Below are positions 1 to 51,200 of a stretch of DNA of 64,000 nucleotides, in pieces (position 1 is the stretch's first letter; every line of letters begins with the position of its first letter). A program made the translations under genes and the position numbers. The stretch comes from Strix aluco. Lineage: Eukaryota; Chordata; Aves; Strigiformes; Strigidae. The notes under the pieces were generated by a model that did no database searches, was not told the origin of the DNA, and saw nothing but the letters and a program-made list of their open reading frames with translations. The DNA lies in the NCBI RefSeq assembly GCF_031877795.1, contig NC_133939.1, positions 5,499,698 to 5,563,697 on the forward strand, given 5' to 3'.

Positions 1-363
1 GCAAGTCTTTCAATTTTCAATTGCTGTGCAAAAAAAGAGACCCAGAAAATCAACTAAGCACAGAAGTATATGTAACAACTAAAAATCAGAAGCAATCACC
101 TAATTTCTCAGGAGTTTAAAAAGATTTAGTGCTTTTCTCTTAATTAAGAGAAATACAACTAAAGAGATCCATAGATCAGTATTAGTTAACTGGAATGTAG
201 GGGCCTCACTGAAGGTTTCATAGCATCGTGAATTAAGTTCAATATCCTCTAAAAAGGTGAAAACAGTACTGCAAAAGCAAGCTACCTATTTTAGTGCTGA
301 GGTCCAAATATATCACACAGAGCACTGGAAGAAGTTTACTAATAACCGTCTTTACATACGCAC
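1..363 (-). other. WDR33: WDR33 intron 15 (partial)
   Basis: Intronic sequence downstream of the exon 15 donor (GTGCGT on the minus strand, 358-363). It is AT-rich and shows no open frame or recognisable element. The next WDR33 exon is outside the window. Confidence 0.85.
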
Positions 364-38393
<38,030 letters not shown>

Positions 38394-39962
38394 TTACTAT
38401 TACTACATAATGATGACAAAAATCTGGCATTAGTATCACCACTAACTGAAGTTTACAAAGATGAACAACAACTTCATAAAGAACTGTTTATGGGGAAGAA
38501 ATATTTGCAGGTTCCTTCAAAAAATTATTATTCTTCCCCTGTGCCATGTAACACTGGCATTAAAGTAGTTAAGTACTTGGTTCTCTATCAAGAGGAATAT
38601 TGAAGCAGATCACTATAAAGTTTGCATTATCATCCCTACACCGGAACTGTGCAGGAAAAGAATGTCCTCAGCAAGAAATGGTAAGACCCCTCAACAGAAG
38701 ATATTTCAGATTCAGTCAACAACAGAAAACACAACATTATTTACAAATGAATTTAACTACTAACAAGAAAAAAAGTTTTAAAGGACTGCCTCAAAACCTT
38801 AGTCTAGGACCTGAAAAATAGAATTACATTCCCTTTACATAATTTATAGTAAATACACCACAGATCACATAATACCTGTAGGCATACTTTCAATTCCATT
38901 ATCACAAAATAAATTAATTACATATTTATCAATATTTGATAAATGTAACTGAATAACACTTCCCCCCACCAAGACCCATTGGGAACATTAAGAAAATGTG
39001 AGGGGCAGGAGAAAAAAAAAATTCAATACTCAGATTTTTTTCTAACAGAGGGAAATGAGTCTAAAAATCTAGTTTTTCAGTCTGTAAAACCCTTAAATGA
39101 TGAGATCATAGCAACCTCTTCACAGATGAAAAGTACAAAATACACTGTCTTTAAAGTATATACTAACTTCAGACTAAGCAGTGACACACTCTGAACCAGG
39201 GTAAACTCAAGCTTAATTTTCAACTCGTACTCCCCCCAATCCTGAACTTGTAGTTTGAAAAAAATTTTAAACCAAAACAAACTGGCACTGTCATCAAGGG
39301 AATGCAAAAAGTATGAGAAACCCTCCTTTCCATGAAGGCTAAAGTGTTTACAGAGTCAAAGTGCATTTAATAAAAAGAATGGAAATAAAATGGGTAGATC
39401 TTTTTTAACAAGTTGAAATAATCTGTATATAAATTCATTAACGTACTTTCCTATTTAGTCAAAATACTCATAGCCTCAATTTGAAAGAGTTGGAAAGTTG
39501 TTTCAACTGCCAGTCTTAAAATTTTATCTCGCTTTTTTGGGTCCAAATAATTGAAAAATGTTTCCATTTTTTGAACAGCAAAATAAAGCTAAGATAGAAA
39601 TGCAATGCTGGACACAGAAAGTTTAAAAGTAGTGCATAGCTTGATTCTTTTTAAGAGGTTCTTATAACTACAAGGAGCAGGTTGCCCTTTAAATATCAGA
39701 CAGTTTGCTGGCACAGGGCAGGGATTAACCTTCACAGGCTTTGCAAACCGAGAAATCACAGGCTCCTTCCCACTGCCTACTGAAAGTGTGTCAGGCCAGC
39801 CATCAAACAAGCCATCTATGACACCTGGCTGTTAGCGACACAAACAACTAATGTACAAGGGGGAAAAACAACTATAGCCACTGCAACTCTTCTCCATTCA
39901 AGACAAACAAGTCCAAACTAAAACAGCATGTTTCCTTAAATGAAGTACAGAAATTTAAGATC

Positions 39963-40128
39963 TTTGGCAGAAGTAGCATCTTTTATTAGACCAAATTGTG
40001 TAACTGGAAAGAGACACCATCTTTCAAATAAATAAACCTTCATCTTGTGGCCGAAAGGCTCATTTGCTTGAAAGCTGCCCAATACCACGTGGTCTAATAA
40101 GACACAATGTCTGCCTCCAAATTCTGCC
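39963..40128. repeat. Imperfect inverted-repeat block, unclassified
   Basis: Two arms carry ttattagacca: 39983-39993 directly, and 40090-40100 as the reverse complement. The similarity continues outwards with several mismatches, including ggcaga in both arms, giving arms of roughly 27 bases around an interior of about 95 bases. The interior of the right half holds ccgaaaggct and gaaagctgccc. The arrangement could be a palindromic MITE-like element or two old repeat tails inserted head to head. I could not name the family. Confidence 0.5.
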
Positions 40129-41239
40129 ACATCCCTAACACCACTGTAACAACACAATTACTACAACATTAAGCTGGCCTGAAACAAACAAAAAAAAGGT
40201 ATCAGACTTTCTCATGCAGGAAGTATGTCAAGTACCCCTAACACTCTCTCAGATTCTCTTACAACTCGTCAGAAGGTAGTTAACTGTTGTACCGAAAATT
40301 TCAGGTGTTAAATCTCAAAGGTGAAATTAAAAGGATAGTAGTGCTTTTATATCAAAAAAGAGAAAGCAGCTTCTTCAAACAAGCAAAGCAAGCTGGCATT
40401 AAACATACAAGTCCATTAATAAAGTCTTTTAAGTGTAGTTTTAAAGCTTATTCATTACTCAGGAAAAAAAAAAAAATAGAGAAAATTTCCAGTACTAATC
40501 TCTCCCAAGTCTAAAGATATACACTCCTGTACCAAACAGTGCTTTTTTCAAAGCTACACATCTGTACTCCCTTATAGGCAATGCAAAAATAAATGTCAAG
40601 AACCAAGACCAAGAATGCAAAGACTCATGCTGGAGCTTCAAAAACACTTTGATCAGATATATTTGCAAGAAAACATTATCTAAAAAGGCTTTTTTATGTA
40701 AACACTCCAAAGCAACAATTAATTTATTCTCATCTTTCAGATAGCTAAATCTCATGAAGAAAATTATTCAATTACTAACATAAGGAAAGCATTAGCTATG
40801 ATATGGATCCATTTAGATTGGACATACCTAAATCTATCAAAAGCAGTGTCTGGCTTAGATTAGCACAAGATTCACTTAACACGCAATCAACATCAGCAAG
40901 AACTACTGTTTAAAAGGTGACCAAAGTCCTAAACATGTTAATTACACCTCTTCATCCAAGTTCATGATTATGACAAGACACTATGTGACATCACAACTAC
41001 AACACCACAAGGGAGATGACACAGCATTAGGAAAATGAAGGGTTTATGTTTCTGTTCGTTCTAACCTCTTTCTCCAACTTCTGAGATCACTGTCTCTATC
41101 ACAAAAAGCCTCCTACCTGCAGTCACAAACTCTGCAAAAAAATTCTTGTTTACCCAGCTGCTCATGATAATTTTCTTCTAATGCCTCAAATATCATGCTT
41201 TTATCCACATATCCTTATGCCCAAGTCATGTTTGCTTAT

Positions 41240-41255
41240 GTCATATATATATGAC
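41240..41255. repeat. 16-bp perfect palindrome
   Basis: gtcatatatatatgac is its own reverse complement. It lies in AT-rich intron 1 sequence and may be chance. Confidence 0.6.
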
Positions 41256-44200
41256 TAGATATATACAAAGAGTATGTGCACATGCATATAGATGTGTGCA
41301 TACACACACTGAGTGAAGTTTCCAAACAAAGGAGCTTTAGAAGTGAAGGGCTTTCTGGTACAGAATCGGTTATTAGAAGAAACAGGAGCATTTCTTTCCA
41401 AACACCTCTACTCAAGTCAGACAAATATACCCATTTAAGATGTAAGTTATCAGTATTTTATTTTGTCTCTTGTTGGGACAAACCAATGCCTCAACAGGCT
41501 CTCCTTTAGATAGAAACATGCAAACAAATATTAGAGGACAATGTGTAATCCAGAGTAGTAGCATCCAATTTCCTATATTAAGCAAGGTACCAAAATTTGG
41601 TTTTATTTTCGAGTCCATCAACAAGGGTTTAAATGGAAGACTCCATTTTTTCCCTTAACACAGGATTAGAAGCAACAGCAAGATTTTTTCCAACATCAAG
41701 CATAGGGCAGCTCTTATTTTGTTTCTGGACAGTAACATTACCAATTAATTCTATTCTTTTCTAGCGCATTATACTTTATCACAATTTGAACTGTAAATTG
41801 AATTTTTGTATGCCATTCTTTCACACATCCTTATAGTTTGCAACAGAAACATGACTCTTCAGAGCCATCAGTCAGTTTCCCTCTTTCTGGCCCCACAAAT
41901 ATTCCTTCAAAGCTGACTAGCTTTCACACATTTGGGGCTAAGGTATTTGGGGATATACAGAGAATATATAATGAATTAACTGAGTAAAGATAGGGCCATC
42001 CAGAAACACTGAAGGTAAGTAACTGGGCCTACTTTTCAGCTAAAATGACAAAAGAAAACCTGGAAAATGCAATAAAATTGAGGAATAAATGAAGGCACAC
42101 CTGACATGAAACTGAAGGCAGGATTAGGAACAGGTGGATAAAAAACCCCAAAGACAAGGTAGAAGAAACACACTAAGAGTAGGAGTAACTATAGAAGCAA
42201 AAACACTAACTGAGGAGCAAGGTCAATCAAGAGTGAACAAGAAACCTGAGAAATAGACACTGGTTTAAAAAAAAGACAAATTTAAAAGCATTTAATTGAG
42301 AAAGAATTGGACAGAAGTAACTGCAGGACAGAACTCAAGGAGCTTGTGATAGCACCCGAGATGTCCATCACTGTTCCTTAACTGTCAAATACACTTGGAA
42401 CAGAGCAAGCCTTTTATAAGGATGGCAGGTTTACTAATGCTATTGAGTAATCAGAAGGACATGGCTATAACAGAGTTAAAAATTAAAAAAAAAAAAAACA
42501 ACTGAGGATGACCTTATACCCAGGGCAGCACAGTATCACAAGACAGATGGATCTGTGGAGTTTGTTTGCTTTTTAGAACAAGAGTAAAGTCACATACAAT
42601 ATTAGCCCATTAGAGAAAATGGTTACCACTTGGTTCACGTACTCAAATAAGGCTACGAAGGTATCACAGGCATTTCATTTAATAACATGGTTACTTTAAT
42701 ATCTTATTTGGGTATGGCTGTTTCTTGAATATAAAAATGAATCTCAGTAAATTTTGAAAATTCACAGATTTGGACTTTGCTGCCTGAAATCATGCAACCA
42801 AAGCAATTCACACGTAACTTGACTACATCAAAATAAAACAAATTAGACTACTTAAACCAAAATAAAAACACCAAAGTATTCTTCTACACTGATTAATCAG
42901 GAAGAGCTTGGAGAAAGTCATGGCTTATATTAAATCCATCACTTCTTACAGATAGTTCAATACTAGAAGAAAAAAAATTATATTGTTTATCCAAAAGATG
43001 ATCATTAATGAAGTACAGTAACTGGTAACTGAAATATGCTTGTCTATTTAAGTTATTTTTCACTAGAAGTGAAAACAACTTGGATGCAGTACAGTGAGTA
43101 ATAACCTGAATATGTCAAAAGAAAAGCATGTTTCTAAATGGTAGAACAGAAGGCTATTCTCCTGGGGAGTGCAAGCAGCCAGTTACTTTGCAAACCCTAT
43201 GCTGCCCACTACAACAGAACATGCTGCAGCTTAAAAGACATTCCCCTGAAATGCCTAAAGCAGTAAAGGCAAGCAAGTGCTAAAAATTTCCTGAGTGTAT
43301 CTGTATACTGCTTCCTTAAATGTATACTAGGCAGTTAAACCACAAACATGTAGGCTTTAAAGCACACATTTTTACAGTGTAACAGAAAAAGTGAAAATTA
43401 ATAGCAATTACTTGCATTGCAATAGCACATAGCAGTCCAAACACGGTTCAGGACATTCACTGAAAAAAACCACAATTAGAGAAGAACCACATGAGCTTTC
43501 TGAGGCAGAAGTATAAGAACACCACAATACAAAGTTAGCACAACAAGTTTATTGTTCAGTACATCAGTAGCAAACGCCATCCTTCTTTGATTAAACAAGT
43601 ACCTTTACATCTACAAGGTATAGATACCACTTAATTTCCTTTTAGTAACATTTCTCTAAATTCAAAAATGCTGGTATAAACAGTAATCTCTGAAAAAAAT
43701 ATATTTTTTTGTATATTAAGAAATCCATAAGCACACTTGAATAAACACACCTGTTCTGAAAAAAAAAAAAAATCAGACCAAATACAATTTAACATTATTT
43801 CTTTCCCTCTTTTACAGAGTATCAACAGAGTTCCAAAAAAATCTCCTTTCTTTCATCCTTTGGAAGGATGTGCCTCTCTGCTCTGGAGACCAGCAGTGGA
43901 TCCTTCCACAGCTTCCCCTTCCTGAAACATTCACACTATTTTCAGGAAAGCTCTTCCTTGGCCTCATCATCCAGGCTTTTTCCTGAGCTGGGGATCATAC
44001 CTCTTCCCAGTGCAAAAGGTGAAAGGATATATTCCAGACATAAATCTATTTTTGCCATCTTCAGCAATTTTTTTCATATTTAGAAAAGAAAAACAGAAAT
44101 AAGCATGCATGTACACACATCATTTCTCTATTACACAGGAATAGAGCCAGCCATCCTGGTTAAGGGCTGAAAAGAGTGACAGACTATCAGACTCTCAGGC

Positions 44201-45363
44201 ATTTCCTGAATGCATAAAATCACCAGGTAGGGCATTACACAGAAAAAGGATTCTTCCATTTTTGCAAACGATGCAATCTGAAGTTAATGGTCTTCCAAAT
44301 ATTTTAAACTGTCTAAATTAGGTATTCCCCAAATAATTCCTCTTTTAACCAGCAAACGCACCTGAGCAGAAGATTAGCTTTCATTCAGTGTTTCTGCATC
44401 TCCCTTGCTTCATTCCCTGAAGCAGATATGCTTATAATCGAGAAGTATCAGAAACTCACACTACTAAAAACTCTGCAAAAACAGCACCAGCAGCATCAAG
44501 CTTCCATCACATTTTTCTGAAGATACATTTGAAACCTGTTGAAACTAATCTGTGTGTCTGCCAATGAATTCAACTCATAGCAGAGGTGACTTTGCTTCTG
44601 CTCTATGCAGATGTCATCATTTTTCTCAAAGAAAGATTGACAAGTTTCCTTCACAGTACATTAGATAATCCCACTCTGAAAACACTGAAAAATTATGAAA
44701 AATAAAAAAAATTGCCCATTTGAAGATCTAGCGAAGAATATATTAATTTGACCAATTCCTTAAATTTGTGTTTCAATTTCCTATTGTACTGGAAAAACGT
44801 TTAATCAGATTTACAAAACAAGATCACTTGAAGTCTGAAAATTGTGTATCTGTGTGAGGCACTCAAAAACCTCAAATAACTTCATGAGTACTTTTGTATT
44901 AATAGTCCTTTTTTAGAACATAAATTTTTAGACAGATTAACGCTGCTTCAAAAGAAAAAATGGTACTTCTAAACAAATCCAGTCCAGAAAGAATGCTCTG
45001 GATCTTTATTGATTTACAGTTCTATAACTAGAAGGTACCTTTCCCACTAGTTATGAAAGATAATGGCTCTATTAAGCAGGAATATAAGACTAGTTAAAAA
45101 ATATATTCCCATCTTCAAAGCCACTCTGTGACCCATCTTCACTCTGAACTGCATTAACAGAACATCACTTTTTGTAAAAACAGCATACACTCCAGTGATA
45201 AGGAAAGTTTGCACCAGACATTACTGCTCTCTGCAGGAAGCAGATTTCCCCAGAGCTCCACTGCTGTACTCCCAATATACATTAATATTCATTCTCTGTT
45301 GTAGCCTATTTGTGAACTAAACTTTCCTAGAAATGGGTTTTAAATTCTGACCATGCAAAAGGA

Positions 45364-45378
45364 GGGGGGGGGGGGGGG
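45364..45378 (+). repeat. G15 homopolymer
   Basis: Fifteen Gs, followed by cggg and more short G runs, in WDR33 intron 1. Such runs are prone to length error in sequencing and to slippage in the genome. Confidence 0.9.
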
Positions 45379-46756
45379 CGGGCAGCAGGGAAGAATTTGG
45401 CAGCTTTCCCCATTCCAGTCATTCTATTCCAATAGAAAATATAAAAGCTAAAATGAAAAATCTCCTATGTCTTCATCAAAATACACAAACAGATACTTAA
45501 ATTAAGCATTGGCTAAATCAAAATAAATTACTCTGCCCAACAGGTTCAACGACCTCCTCTTATTTGGAGACATTCCAAAGATTTTTGTTTCATATACAGC
45601 TCAGAATCTACTACACTGGCATGATCAAGGACTGAAAAATGCCAAAGTATTTTTCCTCTAACTTCAGTTCTGTACTTTCCTTATGCCTGGTTTCACCATG
45701 AAGTTCAAACCTTTGGATTTTTAACAAAATCCAAACACATACACACATGATACAGAGTCTGAAAGGATAGAACATGTAACATTTCTAACATCTATCAAGA
45801 AAACAATCATCTTTCACCATACAGTGAGCAAAACCTGGCAAAATGTGATTATTTTATGCAGTTTTTGATTGAAAGGGTTTATTCTCTGCAGGAAGAGGAG
45901 TGCTGATATTTAACTGACAAAAGCCCTACACCTCTGAAGTTTCACATACAAACACACTATGCCCAAGAACCTCTCAAACAGTAGAGAAAGCATACAGACA
46001 AGCAAAGACATCTCAAAGGCCAAGGGAGAACGGGCTATCAGGGAAAAAACGTCAAACAGCCAGTCTGAAAGTCTCACATTACAGAGCCTGGGGGACAATC
46101 TGAAACAGTCGCTTAGCTGCACATAAGTTACATGCACATGTAACACTTTCTTCAAATTCAGATTTCTAGTGCTAATACCTACTAATTAAGTCTCAAACGT
46201 TCCTCATTTTATGTTCAAACTAAACCCTTGACTCATTCCAAAGCAGATGTATTTACAGAAGACAGGTGCTTACATACATCATAAAAAAAGTCAAAATACT
46301 TTAGTTCACAGAACTCAAGAGACAGGTCCTGCTTTACTTTGGCCACAGTAGAGAAAACTGCTTTCACAAGTAAAACAGCCTTGAATGATTCCCTTTCTGC
46401 ACCTCACGAAAGCAACCTGTACAGCAAGTTTCTGGAGGTTTATTTCAAAACACAGATGCCACCAAGAGCAGTAACAGGATGTTTGGCAAACTGCACCTAA
46501 ACCTCAGTTAGAAGATGCACAGGATTTGCACTGCTGCCATGATTTCAACATTACTGACTTGACAGTTTTGCATTTAAGTCTACTTGCAATATTTTAATAA
46601 TAAAACAATATTCTTCCTCTCTCTAAACTACCACTATATTCCTTTATCTTGAGTCCTGCTTAGCATTTGTCAAGACCTACATTTAGATTATAGTCCAGAC
46701 TGACTTTTACTACTGAGAGTCACCAGGATACTAGCAATTCATCCTAACTAAGCAGT

Positions 46757-46970
46757 CCAGAGGCGGCCACGAAGAGGATCAGGGAGCTGGAGCACGTGGA
46801 GGACAGGCTGAAAGAGTTGTTCAGCCTGGAGAAGAGAAGGCTCCAGGGAGACCTTAGAGCAGCCTCCCAGTACTGAAAGGGGGCTACAGGAAAGATGGGG
46901 AGGGACTCTTGATCAGGGGGTTAGGGGTAGGATGAGGGGTAATGGTTTTAAACTGACAGAGGGTAGATAC
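46757..46970 (+). mobile_element. CR1 LINE internal fragment (ORF2 C-terminal region)
   Basis: The + strand contains ttcagcctggagaagagaag, ctccagggagacctta and gatggggagggactc, hallmarks of the CR1 reverse-transcriptase ORF near its 3' end; translated it gives the LFSLEKRRLQGDL motif. Downstream, gaggggtaatggttttaaac also fits. Stops interrupt the frame, so it is inactive. The CR1 3' tail is absent, so this is an internal piece. Resemblance to consensus is close, suggesting it is younger than the CR1 fragment near 21.5 kb. Confidence 0.9.
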
Positions 46971-47189
46971 CTTGCAGCTACCATTTTGTCAGGAAACAAA
47001 ACTTTAGGACTAACTTTTAAATCATATAACATAGCACGACAAATACTAAAAAACAACAAAGGAAAAGCAGTCTAAAAGCAAAAAAGGTCTCTCAATTCTT
47101 GCTAAACCTGAATACCAAGATCTTCAGCTGGTTATTCTATCAAGACCTGCTGAACTAATACTAATCTTGGTGAAGGAAAAAAAAAAACA

Positions 47190-47480
47190 CCCACAGCTGA
47201 ATCTGCTTGGGATGCTTCTCCTAGTTTCACCCAATATGCAGTTCACCTTATGAATAAGGAGAATATATTGTTGTTTCATATTCAACTTGGCATTCACTGT
47301 AACTCTCAGGTCCTCTTCAGTGAGGCTCCTATTCAGCCAGTCACTTTGCAGCTTGCACAAATCCATGAAGCTATGCCCGCACATGGAGAACTCTCCACAT
47401 CTCCATGCCAATCTTCACAATGTTTCTGCTGACCCATTCCTCAAGCATATCCAGGTCCCTCAACTCAAGTGCTATTGTTT
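47190..47480 (-). mobile_element. CR1 LINE internal fragment (ORF2), degenerate
   Basis: Read on the minus strand the frame includes LTEEDLRVTVNAKLNMKQQ and later KVNCILGETRRSIPSR, which match the CR1 ORF2 pattern (A/S)E-DLGVLVD-KLNMSQQ and K-AN-ILG-I-RS-ASR. Upstream, an SFMDLCKLQSDWLNRSL stretch matches the family's HQYRLG-DWLESS region. The opposite orientation to the CR1 piece about 220 bp away shows separate insertions or an inversion. The edges are approximate. Confidence 0.75.
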
Positions 47481-48208
47481 AGGCACATAACCCCCAAACC
47501 ACCAGACTATCATCTTTCCTCCTCAGCTCATATGATTGAACTGAAACTTTACTGGATTCTAGAGACAAATTATTATTTAGGTACCAAATGGAAGAAATGC
47601 AGACATTTTGCTTTCAATTGTCTATACTTGGCTCTTGGCAGGAGATAACTCAAGCCCTCAAAACACACAAACAGCAGAAAAGGGGGGGGAGCAGAGGAGA
47701 AAGACTGGCAAGAAATCCTACAAAGAAAGTCTTCAGAGAACTTTATGATCAGTGGAAAAGGACTAGAAGGACTACAGCAGTTGCAGGACAAAACTTAAGC
47801 AGGGAAACGCAGCAACCAGTATCTTTGTTTCAGAAACAACGTGCTGAAATTCTGATGATAAAGAGAACAAAGTCTAACGAAGTCATACAATCTAACAACA
47901 ATTTGATTCCCTTCACACTATGGAACAGAAACATACATTTTAATATATTAAACAAAGTTGAGTAAGTCCCCAAGAGCTGCAAATTCAATGCTGCAAGAAG
48001 ATAGTAAAGCCTTTTAGGTAAGACTTGGGAATTAATAAGAGTTGTAACTTGTTAAAAAGATTCACCTTTCATAACTTATCTATTGAATGCTTAACAAACT
48101 CATCCAGAACTCTTGCAACTTTTATGTAAAAGCAAATGTTGAAAACATCAAGAGAGAAAAATAAAGAAAATCTCTACTTCATGACCCAAAGAATGCCTTT
48201 TTCTTCCT

Positions 48209-48221
48209 CCCCCCCCCCCCC
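48209..48221 (+). repeat. C13 homopolymer
   Basis: Thirteen Cs in intron 1, preceded by a pyrimidine-rich stretch (ttcttcct). G-rich on the WDR33 sense strand. Confidence 0.9.
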
Positions 48222-51200
48222 ATCTTACTCAGGCCAGGCTTCTGGCAAATCAACGCTGTTTGCCATACCAGTTTCTGGGCCAAATAAAGGTAGAAGAATA
48301 GTGTCTTAAGTTTCCACAGCTGAGAAACTGAAGTCTGTAAGGGGAAGCAGAAGGAAGGGAAATAATGCTACTATGTGTGATGATGTGAAAAACTGTGCCT
48401 TTATATGGTGAGAAGTGTAAGAAGGTAAAAAACCCCACAACTAAAGGCAGGGTTTTTTTAGTAGTTATTAACCATATTTCAAAGATTCTTTTTCTACTTC
48501 TCTCTCCAAAAAGAGATTTTATACTTCAGTAGAACACTTGAAGACAAAAGAACTTATTTTTATGTAACTGCATATTTTAATGGTAAAAGCCATTCACCAC
48601 CCATGTCTACACCCTAACTCGCATCCAGAAGCAGAAGCTTTGTGTGACAGAGCCCCCATCTTCTGGACACATCAAGGTTATTTACATAGTCCATGTATTC
48701 ATATAAGAAAAGAAGATACTAAACACTTTTACAGCCACACTGCAGAATAAATGCCCTGTAACATACTAGCCCCCCCCAGTATTTTCCTAGCAATATCCAA
48801 GGAGGTTTTTTTTTTTTCCTGAAGGGTTTTGATTCACTTTTGATAAAAAAGATGTAGTATCTTTTAGAAAAAGATCTTTAGAAAGATTTATCCAAGACAG
48901 AGATTTGTTTGTTATTCCCCACACACACAACCAAACCTCAAGTTTTTTGAGCAGTTAAATTAGCAGCTTCATTTACAGCAAAAGATGCAACTTAATACCG
49001 ACAGTTGCTATGCCCGGACATAGCTAATATAGAGACACCCTTAAGTAAGACTAGCAGAATTGGAGGGAACAATTTGAACTTTATCAAATCACACAATGCT
49101 GCTAAACAAGCCTTATGGATAGAGAAATTTGAACCATACTTACATTAACAATGCTCCTCATTATTGACTTACTGAATCGGAGAAGTTTAAAAAACAAAAT
49201 CGCAAACACCCCCTAAATTATGGAAATTGTGAAAGAAAACAGCACTTCTAAATTACTTTGCTCAAGTAAAGTTCTGACTTTAGATTATTTATGTGGATAA
49301 AGACAGAATTCAAAAGTGCAGCTTCTCAATATCTACTCCAGTTAAGATTTAAAAGTCTAGCATATATGCAAACTACTCTTTTGCCACAGTTTCATGTGGA
49401 AGATCAATGCATAATCCCTGTTTGCTACTGCTTAGGCTAGAAATTGTTTAATCCAGTGAGGAACAAACTTACAATAGGAAAAAATAAACTGTGCTAGTTA
49501 TTGTAATTTTAAGCTCTCAGTGTTTAAAAGTCTACTAATATCGCTCGAGCAGTTCTAAAAGTTTTGTCAGAAACATGCCTATTTTAAAACAGTCAACAGA
49601 AATTCTTCTATATCAAGGAACTTTCACTACTAGAACACTTTCTACATCAATAGCTGATGTATATGCTGCTTGTTCAGACAACAGAAAAAGAATTAGAAAT
49701 ACACTTGCTTTTAACTAGAATCACACAGTCAACTCCTCCAGGAATATAAATGTTCTGGTCTTTCCTTGTGAATTATAAGCCATGCAAATGCCTACGTATG
49801 ATTATGAATAGAGATATATATATGCGCTGCACAACAACCACATTTAAGCTTCTTTAGCCTTCTCTTTTTAAGCCTTTGCATTTACCATTTAGTACTGTTC
49901 AATAAAACCACGTGTTCACCTTCTCTACCAATACATTTCTTGGTAAAGGAAATTCAAGTTCACATATATCAATCCCACACAAAGCCTTTCAAACAGCAAG
50001 GGTTCAGTATAAGACTTTCCCTAATTACAGGAAGAATCAAGCTCCCCATGAGAATGACAATTCAGTAGAAGTGCATGTCACCAGAGAGCTTCAGTTTTGA
50101 AAACTAGAGTTCTCCAAAGGTCTAAAATCCCTTGGCATTTCCTTCCTACTTCATTTCACCTGCCTTGAGAATATCAGCAAGCCTTCCTGGCAAAAGCAGC
50201 ACTTCAGTCAACAGTTCTAGGTCAGTACTTTCATCTTACTGTACAGAAAGCTTGGCAGCTGTGGCTTATGATATTAGTCAAGACTCTACAAAAGATATTA
50301 TTAGAAATAAATAAGTTTGTTTATTTAGTAGGCTTAAATTTGCTAAGGAGACCAAAATATTTGCACCCATCAGTGGAAAAAGATTGCAGAACATGGTTTG
50401 ATGACTCAAGTATGAATGTAAATCCAAACTCCATAATTTGGGAACAGTATAAATATCACAGAATGAACATATTATATTAATACTTAGTCCGCAGTCCTAC
50501 TTACAAATTTGGGCAATCTACAGTTCTTCTTGTGATGTAATCATAAAATTTCACTAGTCTCTGCAAAGAAGCATAATGGTTTGCTTACAAACATGCCCCA
50601 ATAGAAAGGCATTTTCAAAGTTGTGGTGATTTTTACTGAGGTTGGGGGATGAAGGACAATGGTAGGAAGTGTGACTGCTTATTGTGATCACACAGTTTAC
50701 CTGCCGCAATAGCTACTGAGTGAACTTCAGCACTGTGGAAAAAGTCTAGAGGATTGCTGAGATCAAGTTCCATAATGATCCGAACCCAACCTAAAACTGC
50801 TGACACCAAAAAAAGCAGTCCTGCCTTGACCCCAATTGTGTGTTCCTGTCCTACGTGACCACTCTTTTCTGTCAACATCAGCATCTGGTGACCACACTGG
50901 CCATCCACCTAAGAAACTGCTCTGTGTTAAGAGACTCTTTTTGCTAACACTAGTCAAAACCCAGAGCAGCATCTCAGCCAACTGACTATGGAGTTCCAGA
51001 ACACCTCTACTGACACAGGAGAAAAATCAAATGACCAGGAACAGGGGAAGTTACCACTCTGGGCTGTGATGCTCATTTAGATGATTGCAAATGTACACCA
51101 GAGAGGGTAGAGCTCCACCATTACACAGTCCTCAGGCTGTAAGTCAAGCACTTGCATCAGCAGGAGCTGTGACACTACTTACCTGACTCAAGTGCAGCTC

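Noticed and set aside
47124-47411. 95-codon minus strand frame as a gene
   Set aside because: It is the decayed CR1 ORF2 fragment, not a host gene.
47588-47965. 125-codon + strand open frame in intron 1
   Set aside because: Low-complexity K/R/Q-rich composition, no family resemblance and no promoter or partner exons; a chance frame is likely.
50633-50981. Overlapping minus strand open frames of 72 and 91 codons in a slightly GC-richer stretch
   Set aside because: No domain, no splice partners recognised and no similarity to CR1 or retroviral proteins that I could see.
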